From Drouetiella sp036703255 (GTDB taxonomy: Bacteria; Cyanobacteriota; Cyanobacteriia; Elainellales; Elainellaceae), in the NCBI GenBank assembly GCA_036703255.1, contig DATNPL010000181.1, positions 27,986 through 91,985 on the forward strand: a stretch of 64,000 bases of DNA. The letters are read 5' to 3'. A program made the position numbers and the translations under genes. Below, piece after piece: positions 54,864 to 63,963 of the stretch. The notes beneath the pieces were generated by a model. The model was not told where the DNA came from. It made no database searches and was given only the letters and a program-made list of their open reading frames with translations. Position 1 is the first letter of the stretch, and each line of letters opens with the position of its first letter.

Positions 54864-57800
54864 ATGGCTCTCTCTTCAATTACTCGGGCACTAGGGCGAT
54901 CGCCTCTCACTTCAGAACTGTTGACCAAACTCAGCCAACAGCATGTGCTGACGCTCAACGGCATTGCCCGCTTGCCCAAAGGTCTGGTCGCTTCGGCGCT
55001 GGCGCAGGCGCAGCAGCGCTCCCTACTAGTAGTGACTGCCACCCTAGAAGAGGCAGGACGCTGGGCAGCTCAGATTGAAGCAATGGGCTGGCAGACCGTC
55101 CATTTTTATCCAACTTCAGAAGCCTCGCCCTATGAGCCGTTTGATCCAGAGTCGGAGATGACCTGGGGGCAGTTGCAGGTGCTTGCCGATCTACAGGGCG
55201 AGGGCGTTGCGGAGGGTAAGGGCATGGCGATCGTGACGACCGATCGCGCCCTGCAAACCCATCTGCCGCCCGTGGATGTCTTTCGCCGCTACTGCGTCAC
55301 CCTCAATCAGGGCATTGAAATTGACCTAGAAGCCCTGAGCCATCAGCTGACAAATTTGGGCTATGAGCGCGTAGCCTTGGTGGAAACAGAAGGGCAGTGG
55401 AGCCGCCGAGGCGACATTATTGATGTCTACCCAGTAGCTTCTGAACTGCCTGTCCGGTTAGAGCTGCTGGGAGATGAGCTAGATAGAATTCGAGAGTTTG
55501 ATCCGGCGACACAGCGATCGCTCGACAGTACGCAGCGGCTCGTGCTGACCACGACCAACTTTAGCCCCATGATTCTAGAGCAGTTGCGGGAGGCAGCGCC
55601 GAAAGACCTGGCGGCTGTGCTTTCTGCCGAAGAGCTAGAGCGACTGCAAGCCGGACAGATGCTAGAGGGCATGCGGCGATTTCTCGGCGTTGCCTTTGAG
55701 CAGCCCGCCTCGCTGCTAGATTACTTGCCCGCCAATATGCTGGTGGCGATCGATGAGCCTGAGCAGTGCCGAGGACATGGCGATCGCTGGTTTGAACATG
55801 CCGAGGAGCAGTGGCAAGAGCTGGCGGCCGTAGCGCAACGCTTACCCCAAATCCATCGCCGCTTTGCTGAATCTTTGGAGCAGGTCGAGCGGTTCGATCG
55901 CCTCTTTCTTTCGGAGCTAGCAGAAGAAGGCGTAGGGCTGAATTTATCCAGCCGTCCGGTGCCCTCTACGCCGCACCAATTTGGCAAACTAGCAGAGATT
56001 TTGCGGCAGGAGCGCGATCGCAGCTTTGGGGTGTGGCTAATATCGGCACAGCCCTCCCGATCGGTTTCTCTGTTGCAGGAGCATGACTGTCCGGCGCAGT
56101 TTGTGCCCAACCCCCGCGACTATTTGGCGATCGACAAGCTGCAATCGCAACGGATACCGACCGCCGTCAAGTATTCGGGCTTGGCAGAGCTAGAGGGCTT
56201 CATTCTGCCGACCTTTCGGCTGGTGGTGGTTACAGACCGCGAGTTTTTTGGGCAGCATACCCTGGCAACGCCCACTTATATCCGCAAGCGGCGACAGGCG
56301 ACCTCGAAGCAAGTTGATCCCAACAAATTGCAGCTGGGCGATTATGTGGTGCATAAAAGCCACGGGGTGGGCAAGTTTCTGAAGCTGGAAAGCCTGACAA
56401 TCAACAACGAAACCCGTGAGTATCTGGTGCTGCAATATGCCGACGGGCTATTGCGGGTGGCGGCAGATCAGGTGGGGGCGCTGTCGCGGTTTCGGGGCGT
56501 GGGCGATCGCGTTCCCGAACTCAACCGCATGTCGAGTAAGGCTTGGGAAAAAACCAAGAGTAAGGTGCGTAAGGCTGTCAAAAAAGTGGCGGTGGACTTG
56601 CTGCAACTCTATGCTCAACGTGCCCAACAGCAGGGATTTGCCTATCCGCAAGATACCCCTTGGCAGGAGGAGCTAGAGGACTCTTTTCCCTATCAGCCTA
56701 CGCCCGATCAGCTCAAGGCAGTGCAGGATGTGAAGCGCGACATGGAAGACCTGCGCCCGATGGATCGGCTGGTCTGTGGCGATGTTGGCTTTGGCAAAAC
56801 GGAGGTGGCGATTCGCGCTATTTTCAAGGCCATCACGGCAGGCAAACAGGTGGCGCTGCTGGCTCCCACCACGATCTTGACGCAGCAGCACTATCACACC
56901 CTCAAGGAGCGGTTTGCCCCCTACCCAATTCAGGTGGGATTACTCAACCGCTTCCGCACCGCCGAAGAACGCAAAGACATTCAGCAGCGCCTCGCCACCG
57001 GAGAGCTAGATGTGGTGGTGGGTACCCACCAGCTTTTGGGGAAAGGGGTGCAGTTCAAAGATTTGGGCTTGCTGGTGGTGGATGAAGAGCAGCGGTTTGG
57101 CGTCAATCAGAAAGAAAAGATCAAGTCGTTGCGGACGCAGGTGGATGTGCTGACCTTGAGCGCTACCCCAATTCCTCGAACGCTGTATATGGCGCTGTCG
57201 GGGGTGCGAGAAATGAGCCTGATCAGCACGCCGCCCCCTTCGCGTCGCGCCATCAAGACCCACCTGTCGCCTTACGATCTAGAAGTGATGCGAACCGCAG
57301 TGCGGCAAGAGCTAGACCGGGGCGGACAAATTTTCTACGTGGTGCCGCGTGTGGAAGGCATTGAAGAAGTGGCCGCCCGCATTCGAGAAATGGTGCCCTC
57401 GGCCAGAATTGCGATCGCCCACGGGCAGATGCAGGAAGGCGAACTGGAATCAACGATGCTGACCTTTAGCAATGGCGATGCGGAGGTGCTGGTCTGTACC
57501 ACCATTATTGAGTCGGGGTTAGATATTCCGCGCGTCAACACGATTCTGGTAGAAGATGCCCAGAAATTTGGCTTGTCGCAGCTCTACCAATTACGGGGTC
57601 GGGTGGGGCGTGCTGGTATTCAAGCCCATGCATGGCTGTTTTATCCGCGTCAGAGTCAGCTAACGGAAACGGCAAGACAAAGGCTAAGAGCGATTCAGGA
57701 ATTTGCCCAGCTCGGTTCGGGATACCAGTTGGCGGTACGAGATATGGAAATTCGCGGAGTCGGAAATTTACTAGGAGCAGAACAGTCGGGACAAATGGAC

Positions 57801-58343
57801 GCGATCGGATTTGATCTCTATATGGAGATGCTAGAGGACGCGATTAAGGAAATTCGTGGACAGGAAATTCCTCAAGTGGACGACACACAAATTGATCTGA
57901 GTTTGACGGCCTTTATCCCAGCCGATTACATTCCTGATCTCGACCAAAAGATGAGCGCTTACCGAGCGGTGGCCTCGGCGCAGTCCAAAAAAGAGCTGAC
58001 GCAAATTGCCGCAGATTGGAGCGATCGCTATGGTGTCATTCCTTCAGCTGCACAGCAGTTATTGCGCGTGATTGAGCTGAAGCAAGTTGCCAAATCTCTG
58101 GGCTTTAGCCGCATCAAGCCGGAGGGCAAGCAGCATGTCTTCCTGGAAACGCCGATGGAGGAGCCAGCTTGGAATCTGCTCAAGGAAAACCTGCCGGAGC
58201 ATCTCAAGTCTCGCTTTGTCTACACGCCTGGAAAGGTGACGGTGCGCGGATTGGGAGCGCTGAAAGCCGATCAGCAGTTGGAAAACCTGCTGGATTATTT
58301 TGGCCGGATGAAAGGTGCACTTCCAGAACCCGCTTTGGTTTAA
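54864..58343 (+). CDS. mfd: Transcription-repair coupling factor (Mfd)
   Basis: The 1159-residue motor removes stalled RNA polymerase at DNA lesions and recruits UvrA. It has the N-terminal UvrB-like region (FYPTSEASPYEPFDPESEMT), the RNA polymerase-interacting CarD-like domain near residue 490 (LGDYVVHKSHGVGKFLKLES), and Walker A VCGDVGFGKTEVAIRA near 636. DEEQRFG (motif II), TLSATPIPRTLYMALSG, QLYQLRGRVGRAG and a C-terminal TRCF domain (LTAFIPADYIPDLDQKMSAY) follow. The frame begins with TTG at 54855, but the ATG at 54864 is the likely start. Standard length. Located after the MBL gene; convergent with the 154-codon gene. Certain. Confidence 0.97.
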   Translation: MALSSITRALGRSPLTSELLTKLSQQHVLTLNGIARLPKGLVASALAQAQQRSLLVVTATLEEAGRWAAQIEAMGWQTVHFYPTSEASPYEPFDPESEMTWGQLQVLADLQGEGVAEGKGMAIVTTDRALQTHLPPVDVFRRYCVTLNQGIEIDLEALSHQLTNLGYERVALVETEGQWSRRGDIIDVYPVASELPVRLELLGDELDRIREFDPATQRSLDSTQRLVLTTTNFSPMILEQLREAAPKDLAAVLSAEELERLQAGQMLEGMRRFLGVAFEQPASLLDYLPANMLVAIDEPEQCRGHGDRWFEHAEEQWQELAAVAQRLPQIHRRFAESLEQVERFDRLFLSELAEEGVGLNLSSRPVPSTPHQFGKLAEILRQERDRSFGVWLISAQPSRSVSLLQEHDCPAQFVPNPRDYLAIDKLQSQRIPTAVKYSGLAELEGFILPTFRLVVVTDREFFGQHTLATPTYIRKRRQATSKQVDPNKLQLGDYVVHKSHGVGKFLKLESLTINNETREYLVLQYADGLLRVAADQVGALSRFRGVGDRVPELNRMSSKAWEKTKSKVRKAVKKVAVDLLQLYAQRAQQQGFAYPQDTPWQEELEDSFPYQPTPDQLKAVQDVKRDMEDLRPMDRLVCGDVGFGKTEVAIRAIFKAITAGKQVALLAPTTILTQQHYHTLKERFAPYPIQVGLLNRFRTAEERKDIQQRLATGELDVVVGTHQLLGKGVQFKDLGLLVVDEEQRFGVNQKEKIKSLRTQVDVLTLSATPIPRTLYMALSGVREMSLISTPPPSRRAIKTHLSPYDLEVMRTAVRQELDRGGQIFYVVPRVEGIEEVAARIREMVPSARIAIAHGQMQEGELESTMLTFSNGDAEVLVCTTIIESGLDIPRVNTILVEDAQKFGLSQLYQLRGRVGRAGIQAHAWLFYPRQSQLTETARQRLRAIQEFAQLGSGYQLAVRDMEIRGVGNLLGAEQSGQMDAIGFDLYMEMLEDAIKEIRGQEIPQVDDTQIDLSLTAFIPADYIPDLDQKMSAYRAVASAQSKKELTQIAADWSDRYGVIPSAAQQLLRVIELKQVAKSLGFSRIKPEGKQHVFLETPMEEPAWNLLKENLPEHLKSRFVYTPGKVTVRGLGALKADQQLENLLDYFGRMKGALPEPALV

Positions 58344-58351
58344 GTCCTAAC

Positions 58352-58816
58352 CTAATTGCATGGAGCGATATCCATTTGTTGGCGATCGACTTCAAGAGTC
58401 AACGCATCCCCGTACTTTAAGTCGCTGATGAATGACGTGATAATTTCAAGTACATTAGGCGCTTGAAAATGCTCGGGTTTAGTTTCGGGATGAGGATAGT
58501 AAATTAAGCCGCTCAGTCTTTCATGAGCATGGGTTAGAATTTGACAGTCAAAAAACGAGAAGTCTTCGGCTGGATCGTTGACTGACCATTTGACGTTTCT
58601 AAACGTATACTTTGCCTGTCTAACTTCATACCGATGTGGGGCGATCGAAAGATTGAGGGTGCCCAAAAAGTATTCCTCTAGATTCAGCCCTCGCTCACGA
58701 AAAAAGGCTTTTTGCATGGCAAGCGTGCCGTGAGGAAACCGAGGATTTCCAGCTTTGCCCGAAGCTACCCCATACCCTTGCTGGACAAGACCTTTGACTT
58801 GAATCCAATCGCTCAT
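58352..58816 (-). CDS. Conserved protein of unknown function (distantly riboflavin-kinase-like)
   Basis: The 154-residue protein opens IQVKGLVQQGYGVASGK, then YFLGTLNLSIAPHRYEV, with YYPHPETKPEHFQAPNVLEI near the end. The pattern of a glycine-rich strand followed by GTLNL recalls archaeal CTP-dependent riboflavin kinases (a cradle-loop barrel), but this is a weak resemblance that I cannot test. No membrane helix or signal peptide. It lies 8 bases downstream of the GH1 gene on the same strand, so the two are probably one operon. Function unknown. Confidence 0.7.
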   Translation of the reverse strand: MSDWIQVKGLVQQGYGVASGKAGNPRFPHGTLAMQKAFFRERGLNLEEYFLGTLNLSIAPHRYEVRQAKYTFRNVKWSVNDPAEDFSFFDCQILTHAHERLSGLIYYPHPETKPEHFQAPNVLEIITSFISDLKYGDALTLEVDRQQMDIAPCN

Positions 58817-58824
58817 GACTCACC

Positions 58825-60249
58825 CTACAGGGTTTCTCCATTGCTTTGAATCACTTTTTGATACCAAAAGTAGCTTTGCTTTTTGCGTCTCTCTAAGGCT
58901 TTTTCTCGATCGACATAGACAAAGCCATACTGTTTTTGATAGCCATTTAACCAGCTCAGCAAGTCAATATACGACCAAGCAAAGTAGCCAAAGAGAGGAA
59001 TGTCATCGGCGATCGCCCGTTTACAGGCAAGAATATGCTGCTTCAGATACTCAATCCGAGGATAGTCTAAAACGTCTCCATTTTCAGCGATCGGATCTTT
59101 AGCGCCCATTCCATTTTCAGTCATCACGATGGGAATGTTGCCGTATCTTTGCTGAATCCGTTTCAGACCTTCATAGAGTCCTTCAGGATAGATAGCCCAG
59201 TCCCAGTCGGTGTACTCAATGTTGGGATTGATCACCCGCTTGAACAGTCCAGGAATGCCGCTTTCTTTTTGGCTGCCTTTTTCCCCTGTTGTGTTTACCG
59301 TAGCAGCGCCAACTCCATCGATCGGATTGTGCGCCAGAAATGTACTCTGGTAGTAGTTCACGCCAATAAAGTCACTTTTCGCCTGCTGCAAAAGCGTCAG
59401 GTCGCCTTCTAGAACCGTCGGAGCGCCCCATTTATTTTGGTAGTACTGCCATGTAAGCTGCGGATATTCTCCCCGCAGAACAGGGTCATAAAACCAGTGA
59501 TGATCCATGTCTTCGTAGTTTTCGCAGGCTTGGATATCTTCGGCTCGATCGCTGATTGCAAATCCGGGCAACAGAACATGGGCGACTCCAATCTTGCCTT
59601 CCAGAATTTTTTTCTCATCCACTAATTGTCTATATTCAGTTACTGCTTTGGCATGGGCAACGTTAACAATATGGCTTACTTCAACGGCTCTGCGTTCATC
59701 TTTAACTCCGGGCGGGTGCAGACCATCCCGATAGCCGAGCATGATGAAATTAATTACTTCATTGAAGGTAATCCAGTATTGGACGCGATCGCCAAACTGC
59801 TCAAAACAGGTTCTGGCATAGGTGGCAAAGGCATCCGCAACGGCGCGATTTTCCCATCCGCCGATGTCTTGTAACGCCTGAGGTAAGTCCCAGTGATAAA
59901 GCGTTGCAAAGGGGACAATCTGGTATTTCAGTAATTCGTCAATTAAGCGGCTGTAAAATGCAATTCCTTTGGGGTTGACCTCTCCACTGCCGTTGGGAAA
60001 AATCCTTGTCCAGGCGATCGAAAATCGGTAAGAGCGCATTCCCATCTCAGCCATTAACCGAACGTCTTCTGAGTATCGGTTGTAGTGATCTGCTGCAATG
60101 TCTCCATTGGTGCCCTGGTAGGTGGTGCCGGGTAAATGGGAATAGACATCCCAGATAGATAGTCCCTTGCCATCCTGCTGATAGGCTCCCTCAACTTGAT
60201 AGGAGGCGGTGGCGGCTCCCCATAGGAAATCGATCGGGAAGGTTGTCAT
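58825..60249 (-). CDS. GH1 beta-glucosidase
   Basis: The 474-residue enzyme is a glycoside hydrolase family 1 barrel. It has the N-terminal signature FLWGAATASYQVEGAYQQDG, the acid/base Glu164 in YWITFNEVINF, the nucleophile Glu378 in IVMTENGMGA, and FAWSYIDLLSWLNGYQKQYG, a segment that normally contributes to the aglycone side. The length is typical of bacterial enzymes (about 450-480). It probably cleaves beta-glucosides inside the cell (no signal peptide). The start is the ATG giving MTTFPIDFLWG. The 154-codon gene follows 8 bases downstream on the minus strand. Confidence 0.94.
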   Translation of the reverse strand: MTTFPIDFLWGAATASYQVEGAYQQDGKGLSIWDVYSHLPGTTYQGTNGDIAADHYNRYSEDVRLMAEMGMRSYRFSIAWTRIFPNGSGEVNPKGIAFYSRLIDELLKYQIVPFATLYHWDLPQALQDIGGWENRAVADAFATYARTCFEQFGDRVQYWITFNEVINFIMLGYRDGLHPPGVKDERRAVEVSHIVNVAHAKAVTEYRQLVDEKKILEGKIGVAHVLLPGFAISDRAEDIQACENYEDMDHHWFYDPVLRGEYPQLTWQYYQNKWGAPTVLEGDLTLLQQAKSDFIGVNYYQSTFLAHNPIDGVGAATVNTTGEKGSQKESGIPGLFKRVINPNIEYTDWDWAIYPEGLYEGLKRIQQRYGNIPIVMTENGMGAKDPIAENGDVLDYPRIEYLKQHILACKRAIADDIPLFGYFAWSYIDLLSWLNGYQKQYGFVYVDREKALERRKKQSYFWYQKVIQSNGETL

Positions 60250-60932
60250 TATATTTACGCTTGCAACCCAGCAAATAGATCTTTACTCGTCAGGTTTAAC
60301 TCACTGGCAAATGATGGCATCGGAAGAATATCATTCGGCTCATTAAAGACTTCAGTTTCTTTTTTAGAATGATGGATAAACGGGCTTACCTCTAGCTCTG
60401 CCGAATCCGATGCTAGGCTTCCATTCTACCTGGAATTCAATGGAAGAAACTGCCCTGCTAAATGCCTTCTTGCCTCTAAACTTGTGTTGTCTTTGATGCG
60501 TTTTTTGAAGGCACGTTTGAATGATGACTTGTGCGATAGAGCAGGTGCCACTAGACACTCCGGGTCTTCGATAATTGGGCATTGGGGCTTCTATGCGCAA
60601 GGGATGACGTTAGAATTGCCACAAAAATGGTGCGTTGGCTAAGTCGCAACTCCCTACGCGATCGGTACTGGATCGATTAACTATCCCATTTAAGTTCCAT
60701 GCTTTAGATAATGCAGGATATCTTTCGCTATGGACTACCACAGTCGATGATTGAGAGTATAGTTCTTCTCGCTTAATCCGAGCTTGCGGTTTCACGCCCT
60801 AGTTCTCCGCATAGGTTCCTCTCCCGCACCCTATTTTTATACTTCTGTCAGCCAAGAAAAGGCTGTATTATGGCAACTGATTATCCAAAACGCCAGTTTG
60901 TCTTCAACTTTAACCCAACGGAGAATAAAAGC
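60250..60932. other. Intergenic region upstream of the secreted protein
   Basis: The roughly 680 bases between the GH1 start and the small secreted-protein start have no credible gene. Two minus-strand frames of 78 and 61 codons (60364-60600, 60610-60795) have neither ribosome-binding site nor family features; the second could be a remnant of something, but I cannot identify it. No hairpin of note. Confidence 0.5.
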
Positions 60933-61244
60933 GTGAAGAACCGATCGATTATTGCTTCTGTGCTGACTGTGGCTGTATCTCAATTTGTGATGGTTGGCAT
61001 GGTCAGGGCAGCAGGTATTCCACTGCTTAACTATACGTGCCCCACTGGCATTGAAGTTCATGCTGATGAAGGCGGCTACTTTTACATCAACGGAGAGGAG
61101 GCACGCCTTAAAAAGTTCAGTGATAGCTACTACGAGGCTACCCTTCGAGGTATCACTGTCTCCGTCACTTTAAATCCTGATGGCACCGCAGATGTGTCTT
61201 ACACAAGACGCAATGGGGCTAATGGTATTTGCACCGCTCGGTAA
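60933..61244 (+). CDS. Small secreted protein with signal peptide
   Basis: The start is GTG at 60933-60935, 9 bases after GGAG, giving 103 residues. A frame upstream to 60870 is open but reads poorly. Residues 1-28 form a signal peptide (NRSIIASVLTVAVSQFVMVG, then MVRAAG). The mature part starts near IPLLNYTCPTGIEVHADEGG and contains two cysteines, one near the N-terminus and one in NGICTAR at the end, which may form a disulfide. Beta-strand-rich sequence (TLRGITVSVTLNPDGTADVS) suggests a small barrel like lysozyme inhibitors or PepSY-type proteins, not recognised. Secreted or periplasmic. Confidence 0.7.
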   Translation: MKNRSIIASVLTVAVSQFVMVGMVRAAGIPLLNYTCPTGIEVHADEGGYFYINGEEARLKKFSDSYYEATLRGITVSVTLNPDGTADVSYTRRNGANGICTAR

Positions 61245-61368
61245 TTGAACAACAGAGCAATTTGGGGGGAAGAAACTTCCCCCTTTTTTGTAGAAGCTCT
61301 ATTGCTCGTAGAGATGCGGATTCTTTGTGCTGCGGGCAAAGGACAACGTAAAAAGGACTGATCCAGTA

Positions 61369-62523
61369 ATGAACCTCATCGATCCAGTTGTCAAAGATTA
61401 TTTGCTGCACAATTCTCGCTGGCGATCGCCTGGAGACAAGAAAATTTTGTTGGGCATTGTGCTAGTTATATCGGTGCTGGCGTATTTGGGTATCTACAGA
61501 AGCGAAAATATCTTTGCCGCCTGGATCTGGGTTCCCTATGCGATTGCAGGCTCGACGATCGGCTATTTTCTCATTGCCTTTCTAGACCGCGAGCGGCGCG
61601 TCCGCTTTTTTCATTTCCTCACCATTGCTAGCGTTTTCTTCCTCACTGCCCCTGCCGCTGCGTTCTTTAATACCGCTTCTCCTTTTCCATTGCAAACGGT
61701 TGGCTTTGTAGAGGAGGGGCTGAAGATTTTACCCGTGCTCTTGTTGGCAATCTATGTCCCAAACCTCATCCGAACGAGAAAAGACGGTATCGTTTATGGG
61801 GCGCTGGCAGGAATGGGCTTTAACATTATTGAGATCGGTCTCTACATCGCTAAGCTCATCCATGACTCACCCGTGCTGGATGTGGTGCTTCAGCAATTGA
61901 CGCGCCTCGGCTTGTGGGGATTAAGCGCTCACATTATCTGGTCAGCTTTTGTAGGCATGGGCATCGGGTTCGCGGCAGAGTCAACTCAGCGCGGGTGGCA
62001 GAAGTGGAAGCGATTTGTTCTGTTTTATTTGATTGCTGCTATTATGCACAGCGCCTATGATTCAGGTCTTTTGGCGGTTGGATTGATGGTGATCGCGGTT
62101 ACTCAGAGTTTCCTGCAAGGTGTTCCTGTAGACTTTAAAAGCCCAGGTCAGGTGTTTAGTCCACTGCTGGACGGCATGCGCTACGGGGCATACCTCTACA
62201 ACATTGTGTTGATCATTATTCTCATTGTGCAAATTAGACGATCGTTTCGGTTGGAAAACAGGCTGCAAGCGGCTGAACTGTCCACAGAAGAACCGAGCGT
62301 GGTGCCAGAAGCGGAGCTAAAGAAGGTTATGGGCGAGGGATTGTTCTCGAAGCGGAAGTACAAGAACTTTCCAAAGACGGTCGGGGCGAAGATTGTGCTC
62401 TACCAAAATCTGTTAGCGATGCAAAAACATACCGCGACACAGTTTGGCCTGCCCGTTGATAGCGTAAAGCCTGTTGGCAGGCTACGGCAAGCCATTCAAT
62501 CGCTCAGGATAAGCCATCAATAA
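61369..62523 (+). CDS. PrsW family intramembrane glutamic protease-like protein
   Basis: From the ATG at 61369 (384 residues, MNLIDPVVKDYLLHN) the protein has about eight hydrophobic segments and the PrsW signature VEEGLKILPVLLLA (Glu-Glu-x-x-Lys). FVGMGIGFAAEST and LIAAIMHSAYDSGL, where the family has a conserved His, follow. PrsW proteases cleave anti-sigma factors in Bacillus; no such substrate is near. The open frame begins with GTG at 61327, but the ATG has AAGGA 13 bases upstream. The C-terminal third is cytosolic, with a coiled segment. It follows the secreted protein by about 125 bases on the same strand. Integral membrane. Confidence 0.75.
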   Translation: MNLIDPVVKDYLLHNSRWRSPGDKKILLGIVLVISVLAYLGIYRSENIFAAWIWVPYAIAGSTIGYFLIAFLDRERRVRFFHFLTIASVFFLTAPAAAFFNTASPFPLQTVGFVEEGLKILPVLLLAIYVPNLIRTRKDGIVYGALAGMGFNIIEIGLYIAKLIHDSPVLDVVLQQLTRLGLWGLSAHIIWSAFVGMGIGFAAESTQRGWQKWKRFVLFYLIAAIMHSAYDSGLLAVGLMVIAVTQSFLQGVPVDFKSPGQVFSPLLDGMRYGAYLYNIVLIIILIVQIRRSFRLENRLQAAELSTEEPSVVPEAELKKVMGEGLFSKRKYKNFPKTVGAKIVLYQNLLAMQKHTATQFGLPVDSVKPVGRLRQAIQSLRISHQ

Positions 62524-62847
62524 GAACAACTGGCAATACTCTGCTGAAGCGAAGACATTGTCTCAGCCTCAATTGTGCCGCGAATTTTTCATGGTTATAG
62601 TTTTCTTGCAGCGATTCCGTTGATTAACCCTGTGATTTGTGGTGATCGGCCTGATGACGATTGCACGGGTGCTGGGTGGGAGTGCGATCGCCCATGAACA
62701 GAGGTCGCTTTGAGGCGTGGTCGCTAAGGGTTGACTCAGAAAACTCTGGGTCAACCCTTGGCGGGAGCGCTGGTGGCTTGCTAGATCACTAAATCCACTG
62801 CTCTTTAAATCCACTACCATCAGAGAAGGTATTGAGTTAAAAGATCC
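62524..62847. other. Intergenic region upstream of obg
   Basis: This 324-base gap contains a hairpin: AAGGGTTGAC (62726-62735) pairs with its complement (62750-62759), with an inner CAGA/TCTG stem. It can be the terminator of the protease transcript; no T-tract follows. No gene. Confidence 0.6.
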
Positions 62848-63942
62848 ATGCAATTTATTGATCAGGCGGAAGTTGAAGTTCAGGGTGGTAACGGGGGCGA
62901 TGGACTTGTGGCTTTCCGCCGAGAAAAATATGTCCCTGCGGGTGGGCCATCAGGCGGCAATGGTGGGCATGGGGGTTCGGTAATTTTTGTAGCGGCAGAG
63001 CGGCTGCAAACCCTGCTCGACTTTAGATATGCTCGCGTATTTAAAGCCGATGATGGCGAACGCGGGGGTTCCAAGAATATGACCGGAGCTTCAGGAGACG
63101 ATCGCATTGTTGAGGTTCCCTGTGGCACAGTCATTTACAATGCCGAAACAAACGAGATCTTGGGCGATCTCATAGAGCCAGGACAGACGCTTTGTGTGGC
63201 CAAGGGCGGCAAAGGTGGGCTGGGCAACAAAGCTTTTCTGAGCAACCGCAACCGTGCGCCCGAACGGGCACTTCCCGGCATTCCGGGAGAAGTCTTTTCG
63301 ATTCGGTTAGAGCTAAAGCTGTTGGCAGAAGTGGGCATTATTGGCTTGCCCAACGCGGGCAAATCAACCCTGATCTCGTCGCTGTCGGCAGCTCGCCCCA
63401 AAGTGGCAGATTATCCCTTTACCACCTTGGTGCCTAACTTAGGCGTAGTGCAAAAGCCAGACGGAGACGGCACGGTGTTTGCCGATATTCCAGGACTGAT
63501 CGAAGGGGCACATTTAGGCACTGGCTTAGGACATGACTTTCTGCGGCATATTGAGCGCACCCGTGTCTTGCTGCATCTCATCGATGTCACTTCAGAAGAT
63601 CCGATCGCTGCCTACGAAACTATTCAGGCCGAACTCGTCGCGTATGGGCGTGGGTTAGAAAACCGTCCTCAACTCATCGGCATTAACAAAGTCGATGCGC
63701 TGCTCTCGGATGACCCGTTGCCAGAAGCGATCGCCGCTCAGCTTCGCCAACTGACTTTAGCGCCTATTTTTGTGATTTCAGCCGTTGCCCGTACCGGGTT
63801 AGAGCCAATGCTACAAGAGGTTTGGCGAATCCTAGAGGCTCAAAATCAGGCAGAAGCAGCCCTCTTAGAGGCAGAAGCCGCAGACAACCTCAGCGCAGAA
63901 GCAGCCGCAGCCTCCATTTTTGCAACGCGATCGCCCCTTTAG
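62848..63942 (+). CDS. obg: Obg/CgtA GTPase
   Basis: The 364-residue ribosome-assembly GTPase begins with the glycine-rich Obg domain (FIDQAEVEVQGGNGGDGLVA, GGPSGGNGGHGGSVIFVA, GGKGGLGNKAF), residues about 1-158. The G domain follows with G1 GLPNAGKSTLIS, G3 FADIPGLIEGAH, G4 GINKVD and G5 ISAVARTG. As in other cyanobacteria it lacks the C-terminal OCT domain and instead has an alanine- and glutamate-rich tail (EAALLEAEAADNLSAEAAAA). It binds the large ribosomal subunit and links growth to GTP level. The ATG is at 62848. The start of a long hairpin follows at 63964. Cytosolic. Confidence 0.96.
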   Translation: MQFIDQAEVEVQGGNGGDGLVAFRREKYVPAGGPSGGNGGHGGSVIFVAAERLQTLLDFRYARVFKADDGERGGSKNMTGASGDDRIVEVPCGTVIYNAETNEILGDLIEPGQTLCVAKGGKGGLGNKAFLSNRNRAPERALPGIPGEVFSIRLELKLLAEVGIIGLPNAGKSTLISSLSAARPKVADYPFTTLVPNLGVVQKPDGDGTVFADIPGLIEGAHLGTGLGHDFLRHIERTRVLLHLIDVTSEDPIAAYETIQAELVAYGRGLENRPQLIGINKVDALLSDDPLPEAIAAQLRQLTLAPIFVISAVARTGLEPMLQEVWRILEAQNQAEAALLEAEAADNLSAEAAAASIFATRSPL

Positions 63943-63963
63943 TCTCCTTTAGTGGCATCTAAG

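Noticed and set aside
56660..57085. 141-codon plus-strand frame inside mfd
   Set aside because: It overlaps the motor domain of mfd in another frame; glycine- and arginine-rich composition is what out-of-frame reading gives here.
60364..60795. Two minus-strand frames (78 and 61 codons) upstream of the GH1 gene
   Set aside because: No start signals or family features; I considered transposase remnants but could not support that.
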